This document shows positions 5,714 to 10,927 of a DNA stretch of 10,927 nt, piece after piece. The DNA is from an uncultured Holophagaceae bacterium (GTDB lineage Bacteria > Acidobacteriota > Holophagae > Holophagales > Holophagaceae), in the NCBI GenBank assembly GCA_903927605.1, contig CAIYNT010000046.1, positions 1-10,927 on the forward strand, written 5' to 3'. Position numbers and translations under genes: made by a program. The notes beneath the pieces were generated by a model, which saw only the letters and a list, made by a program, of their open reading frames with translations, was not told the DNA's origin and ran no database searches. Each line of letters begins with the position of its first letter. Position 1 is the stretch's first letter.

Positions 5714-7192
5714 TTGGCACAGAAGGGCGTACAAGTGATCACCGTGGAGCCCGGCAGCCTGGCCGAGGAGGCCGGCATCCGTCCTGGCGACACGCTGCTG
5801 GAGATCCACGGCGAGGCGGTGCTGGACCAACTCAACTACCAGTTCCTCATCACCCGGGAGGACCAGGCGCTGCTGCGGGTGCGGCGTCCCGACGGCAGCA
5901 CCTTCGAGGCCGACCTGGAGAATGGCGGCGAAGGCATCGGGGTGGATCTGGCCCAGGACGAGGTGAAGGTCTGCAAGCAGAACTGCGTGTTCTGCTTCGT
6001 GCACCAGATGCCCAAGGGCTTCCGGAAGTCGCTCTACCTGAAGGACGAGGATGTGCGCCTGTCCTTCCTCTACGGCCACTTCACGACCCTCTCCAGCAGC
6101 GATGATGCGGAGCTGGACCGCATCGTGCGGGAGCGGCTGAGCCCCATCCATGTGTCGGTCCACGCCACGGACCCGGTGGCCCGCATCCGGGTGGTGGGTA
6201 ATCCCCGCGAGGGCGACATCCTCCGCAAGCTCGACCGCCTGCTGGCGGGCGGCATCGATGTCCACACCCAGGCGGTGGTGGCGCCGGGACTCAATGACGG
6301 CGCCATCTGGCAACGCACCCTGGACGACCTCTGGGCCCGTCGCCGGGAGGGGCGGGGCAGCGTGCTGAGCCTCTCTTGCGTCCCCGTGGGCCTCACCGCC
6401 CATCGCGAGGGCCTGCCCGACGTGCAGGACGTGGACCCGGCCTTCGCCCGGGACTGGGTCTCCCGCTGGACGCCGGAAGTGCGGAAATACACCAAGGATA
6501 ATGGGGGCGAACCCTGGCTGCTGCTGGCGGACGAGTGGTTCACCCGGGCCGGGCTCGAGGTGCCTGGCCGCGGCTTCTATTCAGGCTCCTGGGCTCAGCT
6601 GGAGAACGGTGTGGGCCTGGTGCGGCGCTTCCTGGAGCACAGCCGCCGCTTCATCAAGAGTCCGAAGGCGAAGGGGTTTGCCGGCCGGCGGGTGCTCCTG
6701 CTGACGGGGGCCAGCTTCGCGCCTGCGCTCTCCCGGGTGGCCGCGGAGCTGAACCGCACCGTGGGCAGCCACCTGCGGGTGGTTCCCGCGAAGAATTTCA
6801 GCTTCGGGGAGACGGTGACGGTGGCGGGCCTGCTCTGTGGCGAGGACCTGAAGTACGCGGCCCATGCGGACCGGGAGGCCAAGGGCGGACGCGCGGACTG
6901 GGTGGACGCCGTGGTCGTGCCCTCGTCCAGCCTGCGGACCCACACGGGCCCCACGGACCAGTACACGCTGCGGGGGTTCGTGGTCCGGGAGGAGGGCACC
7001 TTCCTCGATGACCTCACCTTGCCCCAGCTGGCCGCAGACCTCGGCGTGCCCGCCGTGCCCAGCGGCGCCAACCTGTCCCACCTGCTGGACCACCTGCAGG
7101 CCGCGGACCGGGGCGCCTTCCGGGGCGGGGCCCTGCGGTCCGCCTTTCACACCGCGGGCCTGAACCTCCCGCAGGGTGCCTACAACCCCTAG
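5714..7192 (+). CDS. PDZ / radical SAM / DUF512 protein
   Basis: 492 residues from a TTG at 5714, chosen because GGAG (5703-5706) lies seven bases upstream; a GTG at 5735 is an alternative start. Domains in order: a PDZ-like module at about 5-60 (VEPGSLAEEAGIRPGDTLL); a radical SAM cluster motif CX3CX2C at Cys87, Cys91 and Cys94 (CKQNCVFC), which should bind a [4Fe-4S] cluster and S-adenosylmethionine; a TIM-barrel stretch to about 230; then a DUF512 C-terminal region with QLENGVGLVRRF (295-306) and NFSFGETVTVAGLL (361-374). This order is diagnostic of the widespread DUF512 family, whose substrate is not known to me. In some Firmicutes I recall a family member next to a ribosome-assembly GTPase gene, which makes the EF-G-like neighbour here worth noting. 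The gene ends in a TAG that shares CTAG with the stop of the opposing gene. Confidence 0.9.
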   Translation: MAQKGVQVITVEPGSLAEEAGIRPGDTLLEIHGEAVLDQLNYQFLITREDQALLRVRRPDGSTFEADLENGGEGIGVDLAQDEVKVCKQNCVFCFVHQMPKGFRKSLYLKDEDVRLSFLYGHFTTLSSSDDAELDRIVRERLSPIHVSVHATDPVARIRVVGNPREGDILRKLDRLLAGGIDVHTQAVVAPGLNDGAIWQRTLDDLWARRREGRGSVLSLSCVPVGLTAHREGLPDVQDVDPAFARDWVSRWTPEVRKYTKDNGGEPWLLLADEWFTRAGLEVPGRGFYSGSWAQLENGVGLVRRFLEHSRRFIKSPKAKGFAGRRVLLLTGASFAPALSRVAAELNRTVGSHLRVVPAKNFSFGETVTVAGLLCGEDLKYAAHADREAKGGRADWVDAVVVPSSSLRTHTGPTDQYTLRGFVVREEGTFLDDLTLPQLAADLGVPAVPSGANLSHLLDHLQAADRGAFRGGALRSAFHTAGLNLPQGAYNP

Positions 7193-7533
7193 ATGAGCCC
7201 GGCGGAGGCCGCGGCTGTCACCACCTGCACGAGGCCATTGATGGCCTTGGCCGCATCCTCCACGAGGGCGGCTTCCTTGGCCAGGGCCCCATCGATGGCC
7301 TTGATCCGGCCAGCCACCTCGGTCAGATCCTTCGCGTCGGCCTTCAGGGCCGTGACCTGTTCGCTGATCTCCTCGAGGATCAGCGAGTCCTCGAGGTCAT
7401 CGAGGTCGAAAAAGAGTTTGGTGAGGGCCGTCTGCTCCTCGTCTGTGAGCCCTGTCCTGGCCCGGGCCGCCTGGACGGCATTCCGGGCGATCCTCACCTT
7501 TTGAAGAGCGGCAAGGCGTTCGGTGTTCGCCAT
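7189..7533 (-). CDS. Small helical hypothetical protein
   Basis: 114 residues from the ATG at 7533, with a GGGAG-type motif upstream on the minus strand. The sequence is Ala, Leu, Glu and Lys rich and predicted by eye to be almost wholly alpha-helical or coiled-coil. It has an acidic middle (FFDLDDLEDSLILEEISEQV) and a more hydrophobic C-terminal helix (INGLVQVVTAAASAGLI). No signal peptide, Cys or catalytic motif is seen, and I do not recognise the family. It follows the probable lipoprotein gene after a 46-base gap on the same strand, so the two are likely co-transcribed. Its stop codon overlaps tail-to-tail with the radical SAM gene through a CTAG, and no terminator hairpin separates them. 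Confidence 0.75.
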   Translation of the reverse strand: MANTERLAALQKVRIARNAVQAARARTGLTDEEQTALTKLFFDLDDLEDSLILEEISEQVTALKADAKDLTEVAGRIKAIDGALAKEAALVEDAAKAINGLVQVVTAAASAGLI

Positions 7534-7579
7534 GGTGGGGGTCTCCCGTCGGGTTGTGGTTCAGGTCCGGAGCAGTCCG

Positions 7580-8509
7580 CTAATCGGAGCCCACTTTCTT
7601 TTGGAGGGCCTGGGCCGCCTTGACCTGCTCAGACAGGCTGCGCAGCTCAGCCAGCTGTCCCTCCGGCGAGTTGCCGGGTTGGACGGCCGCGACCAGGGCC
7701 TTGTGGGCCTTCCCGAGCCGGGTGGTCGAAGCCTCCACCGATTTGGCAAGCTCCCTTCCGGCCCCGGCCCTGGCCATCCATCCGGCGAAGGCCTCCACGT
7801 CGCCGTGGTTCATGAATCCCGGCCGGAGGGAGAAATACGAAAGGAAATTGGCTTCGAGTTCCGCCCGCTCCGCCGAGAAGCAGACGCCCTCCGGCCCCTC
7901 GCCTCCCAGCTCATTCATCAGCCCGGCCAGTTCCTCCGCCAGCTTCTGGACCATGGGATCCGCGTCCTCGACGAATCGCCGCAGGTACTTGGCCTGCTTT
8001 GCCCGGACCAGGATGCCGCCGATCCCCCGCACCGCGGCGGCTGCCGCAGCCCCGAACGGGTCCAGGTTTCCGGTGCTGTGGGGCAGCTTGTTGTATTCGG
8101 CGATGCTTCCATCCAGCGCCTTCCCCAGGTCCTCGGCATGGGTGTCCAGGGCCTTCAGCTGATCATCGGACACCAGCTGGGCCAGGGCCTCGGAATAGGT
8201 CGTGAGCACGCCCACGGCCCTGTCCAGTTGCGTGGCCTGTCTGCGCAGCTCATCGCCGGTTTCGAGGCTCCTCCGCACGACCGCGAGGCTCAGCTTCGCG
8301 TCTTTCCCCTCGGCGGACGCGGCCGTGAACAGTGTGTCGGCCGAGTGGACCGCTTCATAGGCCCGGAGCACGGAACCGGGGAGCGTCGAGTACTTCTTCG
8401 TGGCGGTTTCAAAATCCGAGACGGCGGTCACCTGGGGTTTCGTGAGGACGGGGCCACAGCCCACTCCGAAAAGGACCCAAGGCAGGACCAGGCAGCGGAG
8501 CGTTTTCAT
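7580..8509 (-). CDS. Probable lipoprotein, helical, unknown function
   Basis: 309 residues from the ATG at 8509, with GAGGA a few bases upstream. The frame is open further back to 8704, but the extra 65 codons look non-coding (Arg, His, Pro rich) and cross the promoter region. The chosen start gives a textbook export signal: MKTLRC, then LVLPWVLFGVG, then Cys18. The lipobox is imperfect because -3 is Gly rather than Leu, so lipidation at Cys18 is likely but unproved. The mature part is mostly helical, with heptad-like stretches at about 60-150 and 265-305 and a Gly/Ala-rich segment FGAAAAAAVRGIGGIL near 170-185 that could be a buried or membrane-contacting helix. No enzyme motif is seen. It is probably the first gene of a two-gene unit with the small helical protein; a periplasmic or membrane-associated helical bundle is the most that can be inferred. 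Confidence 0.75.
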   Translation of the reverse strand: MKTLRCLVLPWVLFGVGCGPVLTKPQVTAVSDFETATKKYSTLPGSVLRAYEAVHSADTLFTAASAEGKDAKLSLAVVRRSLETGDELRRQATQLDRAVGVLTTYSEALAQLVSDDQLKALDTHAEDLGKALDGSIAEYNKLPHSTGNLDPFGAAAAAAVRGIGGILVRAKQAKYLRRFVEDADPMVQKLAEELAGLMNELGGEGPEGVCFSAERAELEANFLSYFSLRPGFMNHGDVEAFAGWMARAGAGRELAKSVEASTTRLGKAHKALVAAVQPGNSPEGQLAELRSLSEQVKAAQALQKKVGSD

Positions 8510-8591
8510 GGGTCCTCGCAGGGCACGGACATGGCAGACCTCATGAGCATGGCGACGGGATGGTGCAGGATGCCGACTGGAACTCGGGTAG

Positions 8592-8597
8592 ATAATA
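8592..8597 (-). promoter_or_regulatory. Putative -10 element for the lipoprotein gene
   Basis: TATTAT on the minus strand (8597 to 8592), inside the most AT-rich piece of this gap, would place transcription start near 8585 and leave a leader of about 75 bases. No good TTGACA-like -35 is present 16-18 bases upstream, so this is a tentative call. Confidence 0.35.
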
Positions 8598-8706
8598 CCT
8601 AGTGTTTTCCTCGGTAATTTCACCCTACCCGTATATCCCATGTGAATCGGGAGATCCATGGGCTGGTTCTGCAGGGATGTTCTGAGCTGGCCTGCCTGAT
8701 CCATTT

Positions 8707-8738
8707 AGAGTGCCTAACAATACCCCCACGGGGCCGCG
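8707..8738 (+). repeat. Left terminal inverted repeat
   Basis: Begins AGAGTGCCTAACAA and contains GCCTAAC at 8712-8718. Pairs with 9112-9143, with mismatches only at 8721/9129 and 8727/9123 and a wobble at 8731/9119. Confidence 0.75.
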
Positions 8739-8807
8739 CGAGGGTCGCCGGGCGAGCAAGGCGAGGAACGCGAGTCAAAGCGCAGGGGGCACTACGCGCG
8801 ACGGAGG

Positions 8808-8828
8808 CTCCGGCTCTGCGAGCCGGAG
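8808..8828. repeat. Internal hairpin of the MITE-like element
   Basis: CTCCGGCTC (8808-8816) pairs perfectly with GAGCCGGAG (8820-8828) around a TGC loop. Confidence 0.6.
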
Positions 8829-8893
8829 GCGAGCAGAAGCGGCGCACCGCGCCGCGATGGCTGGAGGTGGCGTTGCATCGCCCTCCGCCTGAC

Positions 8894-8914
8894 GGGCCCT
8901 GCCACGCAGGGCCC
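8894..8914. repeat. Internal hairpin of the MITE-like element
   Basis: GGGCCCTGC (8894-8902) pairs perfectly with GCAGGGCCC (8906-8914) around a CAC loop. A shorter 6-bp hairpin follows at 8935-8949. Confidence 0.6.
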
Positions 8915-8970
8915 TCCCACTCACTGGCGTTCGCGGAGGCGGAGCCTCCCCGCCGGCCCTCGCCCGGAGG

Positions 8971-8986
8971 GATGAAGCCAGGCAGG
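8971..8986 (+). repeat. Internal copy of the 3' subterminal sequence (inverted)
   Basis: The 16 bases GATGAAGCCAGGCAGG match the reverse complement of 9097-9112 at 15 of 16 positions. The 9097-9112 segment abuts the inner edge of the right terminal repeat, so the element has a second, nested inverted repeat spanning 8971-9112. Confidence 0.65.
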
Positions 8987-9111
8987 CGCTCCGCGGCGTC
9001 AGATCCCTTGAACAACGAACCACGTTGCCCTGCGGGCCCTTCCTTCTCGGTATCGCCTGCGGCGAAACGCGAGACAAACTGATATCTGCGGTGCATCCTG
9101 TCTGGCTTCAT

Positions 9112-9143
9112 CGCGGCCTCGTCGGGGTTTTGTTAGGCACTCT
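9112..9143 (-). repeat. Right terminal inverted repeat
   Basis: Mirror of 8707-8738, ending TTGTTAGGCACTCT with GTTAGGC at 9132-9138. One extra T (9144) separates it from an AAA that would extend the pairing to the TTT at 8704-8706. Confidence 0.75.
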
Positions 9144-9181
9144 TAAACCCGCCGCCCGCCCCGGGGGGGATTCCAGGCAGG

Positions 9182-10093
9182 ATGGAGGACATGCCTGCCG
9201 TCACTGCCGCCCAGTCCCGTCGCCGCGCGGTGGCCCGCCTGGAATTGGCGGGCTCGGCGCTCTGCTTCGGGCTCATGGCCATCCTGGCCCGCAGGCTCAC
9301 GCTGCCCGGCATGGGGTTTACGGCGGGTCATCTGGCGGTGCTCCGCTTTGCGGTGGGCGCCCTGGTCAGCCTGGCGGCCTTCGGGCTGATTCCGGGCCTC
9401 TACCGGCCCAGCAACCACCGCCTGCTGGTGATGCGCGGCCTGTCGGGCGGCGCGGTGGTGGTGCTCTACTTCTACGCCCTGGCCCACATCCCGGCGGGGG
9501 AGGCGGGCATCCTCTACAACATGTACCCGGTGATCGCCATCGTCATGTCCCTGGTGATCTTCAAGGAGCGGCCCGCCATCCACCTGTGGCTGGCCCTCCT
9601 GGCGGCCTCCCTGGGGGTGGCGCTGGTCCTCAGCCAGGGCCGCCTGGGCTTCGGCTTCGGCCGGGGCGAAATGGCGGCGCTGGCGGCAGCGGTCTTCGCC
9701 GCAGCCAGCGCCAACGCCATCAGTGCCGTTCGGCACACGGACAATGCTGCCACGATCTTCTTCTTCTTCTGCATCGTCGGGCTTCCCGTGGTGATCCCCT
9801 TCGCCCTTTCCCCCTGGCCGGGGGGGGTGGGCCCCTGGGGGCTGGCCATCCTCATGAGCCTCCTGGCCTACGGCGGACAGATCCTCATGTCAGACGCCTA
9901 CGGCGCCCTGTCGGTACCCGAGGCGGCCATCTGGCTCCAGCTGCTGCCCATCGTCCAGTACCTGCTGGCCGTACCGCTGCTGAAGGAGCGGGCCACGCTT
10001 TCTGGCCTGGCGGGCGTCCTCGTCACAGTGGCGGGCGTGGTCTACGGGACGGTGTGGGGGCACCGGAGGGCCAAGTCCCTGTCGCGGGCATGA
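9182..10093 (+). CDS. EamA/DMT-family transporter
   Basis: 303 residues with about ten hydrophobic segments arranged as two EamA repeats (about 18-150 and 160-290), the usual architecture of drug/metabolite transporters in the inner membrane. Family-like features are the first helix LELAGSALCFGLMAILAR, the end of repeat one with AGILYNMYPVIAIVMSL and an acidic-basic turn FKERP, and the matching end of repeat two with LQLLPIVQYLLAVPLLKERA. The substrate cannot be predicted. The start is uncertain: the ATG at 9182 has only a weak motif close upstream, and the ATG at 9191 has GGAGG (9184-9188) but only two bases of spacing. The MITE-like element ends 38 bases before 9182, so the native promoter is either displaced, inside the element, or in those 38 bases. 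Its stop codon lies within the downstream terminator stem. A run of eight G's (9830-9837) occurs in frame. Confidence 0.88.
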   Translation: MEDMPAVTAAQSRRRAVARLELAGSALCFGLMAILARRLTLPGMGFTAGHLAVLRFAVGALVSLAAFGLIPGLYRPSNHRLLVMRGLSGGAVVVLYFYALAHIPAGEAGILYNMYPVIAIVMSLVIFKERPAIHLWLALLAASLGVALVLSQGRLGFGFGRGEMAALAAAVFAAASANAISAVRHTDNAATIFFFFCIVGLPVVIPFALSPWPGGVGPWGLAILMSLLAYGGQILMSDAYGALSVPEAAIWLQLLPIVQYLLAVPLLKERATLSGLAGVLVTVAGVVYGTVWGHRRAKSLSRA

Positions 10094-10124
10094 AAGAGGG
10101 CCCCGGTCGGGGCCCTCTTTCATG
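10089..10124. terminator. Bidirectional terminator between convergent genes
   Basis: A perfect 16-bp stem (10089-10104 with 10109-10124) closes on a GGTC loop, with AAAGAG and CTCTTT in the outer stem so each strand reads as a terminator with a short T-rich 3' side. It contains the TGA stop of the transporter (10091-10093) and ends 15 bases before the ExbD stop on the other strand. The T-tract is short and interrupted, so efficiency is unknown. Confidence 0.75.
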
Positions 10125-10138
10125 CGGGGTGGACGGTC

Positions 10139-10633
10139 CTAGCTGACGGGGGCAGCCACCAGGCGCTTCCGAAGGGAAACGGCCACTTTCACGTCGCCGC
10201 CATCCTGGCCCAGGAACTTGTCGGGCAGTTCGAGGGACTTCTTCTTGGCGGCATTCGAGGCGACGCGGATGGCGTCGAGCACATCCACCATGGCCTGGAA
10301 CTTCACGTCCTCGTCCACCTTGAGGAAGACCTTCCGGTAGTTGAGCGGCTGCAGCATGACCGCCTCGGGCAGCTTGTCCTTCAGTCCCTGGGCGTCGATC
10401 TTGTCCTGCTGCAGGGTCATGCTCCCGTCCTGGTCGATCTGGATCAGGATGTTGTTGGGATCGGGTGCGGGCGGCTTGGCGAGCACCTGGACCTGGGGCA
10501 CCACCACCTTGGTGGCCTTGTCCAGGCCGGGCACCATGACGATGAAGACGATGAGCAGCACCAGCACGATGTCGATCAGCGGGGTGACATTGATATCGGA
10601 TTTCTGTTTGCTCTTGGGGCTCCCGGCATCCAT
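10139..10633 (-). CDS. ExbD/TolR-family biopolymer transport protein
   Basis: 164 residues, slightly longer than typical ExbD (about 140). A short basic cytoplasmic leader (residues 1-13) is followed by a single transmembrane helix at about 15-36 with the diagnostic NVTPLIDIVLVLLIVF. Asp21 corresponds to the proton-pathway aspartate of ExbD and TolR. A periplasmic domain follows, with VFLKVDEDVKFQAMVDVLD at 102-120. Such proteins form the small subunit of a proton-driven motor with ExbB/TolQ and energise outer-membrane transport through TonB or maintain the envelope through Tol-Pal. The start ATG (10633-10631) overlaps the previous gene's TAA as TAATG, and GAGGGGG (10647-10641) lies seven bases upstream, so translation is coupled. 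TonB-type versus Tol-type use cannot be told from this window. Confidence 0.92.
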   Translation of the reverse strand: MDAGSPKSKQKSDINVTPLIDIVLVLLIVFIVMVPGLDKATKVVVPQVQVLAKPPAPDPNNILIQIDQDGSMTLQQDKIDAQGLKDKLPEAVMLQPLNYRKVFLKVDEDVKFQAMVDVLDAIRVASNAAKKKSLELPDKFLGQDGGDVKVAVSLRKRLVAAPVS

Positions 10634-10927
10634 TACTTGGCCCCCTCAGACTTGTCCTTTTCCTCGCTGGTGACGATGGACGCCTCGTCGGCGCCACCCT
10701 TCCGGCAGACCTGGAACAGCTCATTGATGTACTTGAAGGGGAGGTCGGCGTCCGCCTTCACGAACACCACCTTCTGGCTCAGCATGGAGACATTCCGGTT
10801 GATGAAGTCCTCCAGCTGCTGGCGCTGACCTTCGTTGTTGATGAAGAAGGTCAGGTCCTTCGCGTCCTTGTCGTCGATGAGGATGGGGCCGGGGCCGATC
10901 ACCTCGTACTTGTCGTTGCGCTTGGAC
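10633..10927 (-). CDS. Second ExbD/TolR-family protein, 5' end cut by window edge
   Basis: The visible 98 codons are the C-terminal periplasmic domain; the N-terminal helix lies beyond the right edge. The segment VVFVKADADLPFKYINELF followed by CRKGGADEASIVT matches the family's VxADxxxxYxxVxxVxxxARxAG pattern. A GTG at 10902 is internal to the domain and is not the start. The frame stays open to the edge (SKRNDKYE before it). The C-terminus is charged (EEKDKSEGAK). It is coupled by TAATG to the downstream ExbD gene, giving a tandem pair of divergent paralogues that probably follow an exbB/tolQ-type gene. Confidence 0.85.
   Translation of the reverse strand, partial: SKRNDKYEVIGPGPILIDDKDAKDLTFFINNEGQRQQLEDFINRNVSMLSQKVVFVKADADLPFKYINELFQVCRKGGADEASIVTSEEKDKSEGAK

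Larger units (their letters stand above)
8707..9143. mobile_element. MITE-like non-autonomous element with 32-bp inverted ends
   Basis: Bases 8707-8738 and 9112-9143 are inverted repeats: 29 of 32 positions are Watson-Crick pairs, one is a G-T wobble and two mismatch. The outer 14 bp are perfect. If the tips are taken as GAGTGCC...GGCACTC (8708-9142), the flanks carry a 3-bp direct repeat TTA (8705-8707 and 9143-9145), compatible with a TNA-type target duplication. The interior is very GC-rich and full of short hairpins. Open frames on both strands (for example minus 8620-9111) give Arg, Pro, Ser, Gly and Ala-rich translations without motifs, so I call no gene inside. A MITE-like repeat is the best reading; a giant attC-like site or a structured RNA element are alternatives. 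It lies between the lipoprotein promoter and the EamA gene. Confidence 0.6.

Noticed and set aside
3557..6403. A 948-codon open frame on the minus strand
   Set aside because: It lies antisense to the EF-G-like and radical SAM genes, whose motifs are unmistakable; its His, Gly, Leu and Val-rich translation is a by-product of high-GC codon use.
8620..9111. Open frames across the inverted-repeat element (minus 163 codons; plus 8642-9082)
   Set aside because: They cross the terminal repeats and hairpins, lack Shine-Dalgarno motifs, and give low-complexity Arg/Pro/Ser/Gly/Ala-rich translations on both strands.
9830..9837. Run of eight G's in the EamA gene as a phase-variable tract
   Set aside because: The frame is intact and no other contingency features are seen; one 8-base run in a G-rich gene is weak evidence.

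Overview
The window reads as a GC-rich bacterial chromosome carrying one accessory segment of visibly lower GC. Line-sized samples show the contrast: 26 of 60 bases are G/C at 2641-2700, inside the accessory pair, against 43 of 60 at 4981-5040, inside the EF-G-like gene. The mix of an EF-G-like GTPase, a PDZ/radical SAM/DUF512 protein, an EamA transporter and tandem ExbD/TolR genes would fit an Acidobacteriota (Holophaga/Geothrix-like) or similar Gram-negative genome. That assignment is an inference from overall style; no marker gene settles it.

Layout. At the left edge (1-66, minus) is the first 22 codons of what looks like a transposase-type or IS accessory gene, followed by about 400 bases without a convincing gene. 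A two-gene plus-strand operon fills 467-3279. Its first gene is a MinD/ParA-like ATPase of the KGGxGR-variant type with an unassigned N-terminal domain. Its second is a P-loop ATPase with an intact Walker A, and the two overlap by ATGA. This is the best candidate in the window for an uncharacterised system, possibly defence or signalling. A short non-coding stretch follows, with a perfect hairpin (3372-3392) and an intrinsic terminator (3436-3464).

The high-GC part then begins. It holds an EF-G-like GTPase (3539-5578, GTG start), an intergenic region with two hairpins, and a PDZ/radical SAM/DUF512 protein (5714-7192, TTG start). Running the other way is a two-gene unit: a probable lipoprotein (7580-8509) and a small helical protein (7189-7533). 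The small gene's stop codon shares a CTAG with the radical SAM gene's stop. Between the lipoprotein promoter and the next gene sits a gene-less element of about 437 bp (8707-9143) with 32-bp near-perfect terminal inverted repeats, an outer TTA direct repeat and several internal hairpins. It is best read as a MITE-like or other non-autonomous repeat. It ends 38 bases before an EamA/DMT transporter (9182-10093). The transporter and the ExbD/TolR pair (10139-10927, minus, running off the edge) converge on a bidirectional terminator whose stem contains the transporter's stop codon.

How the genes work together. The two ATPases are translationally coupled and probably act as partners. The EF-G-like and radical SAM genes lie head-to-tail but have a structured gap between them, so a shared operon is possible but not shown. 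The two ExbD-type proteins are coupled through TAATG and should form the small subunits of a proton-driven inner-membrane motor whose ExbB/TolQ partner would lie beyond the right edge.
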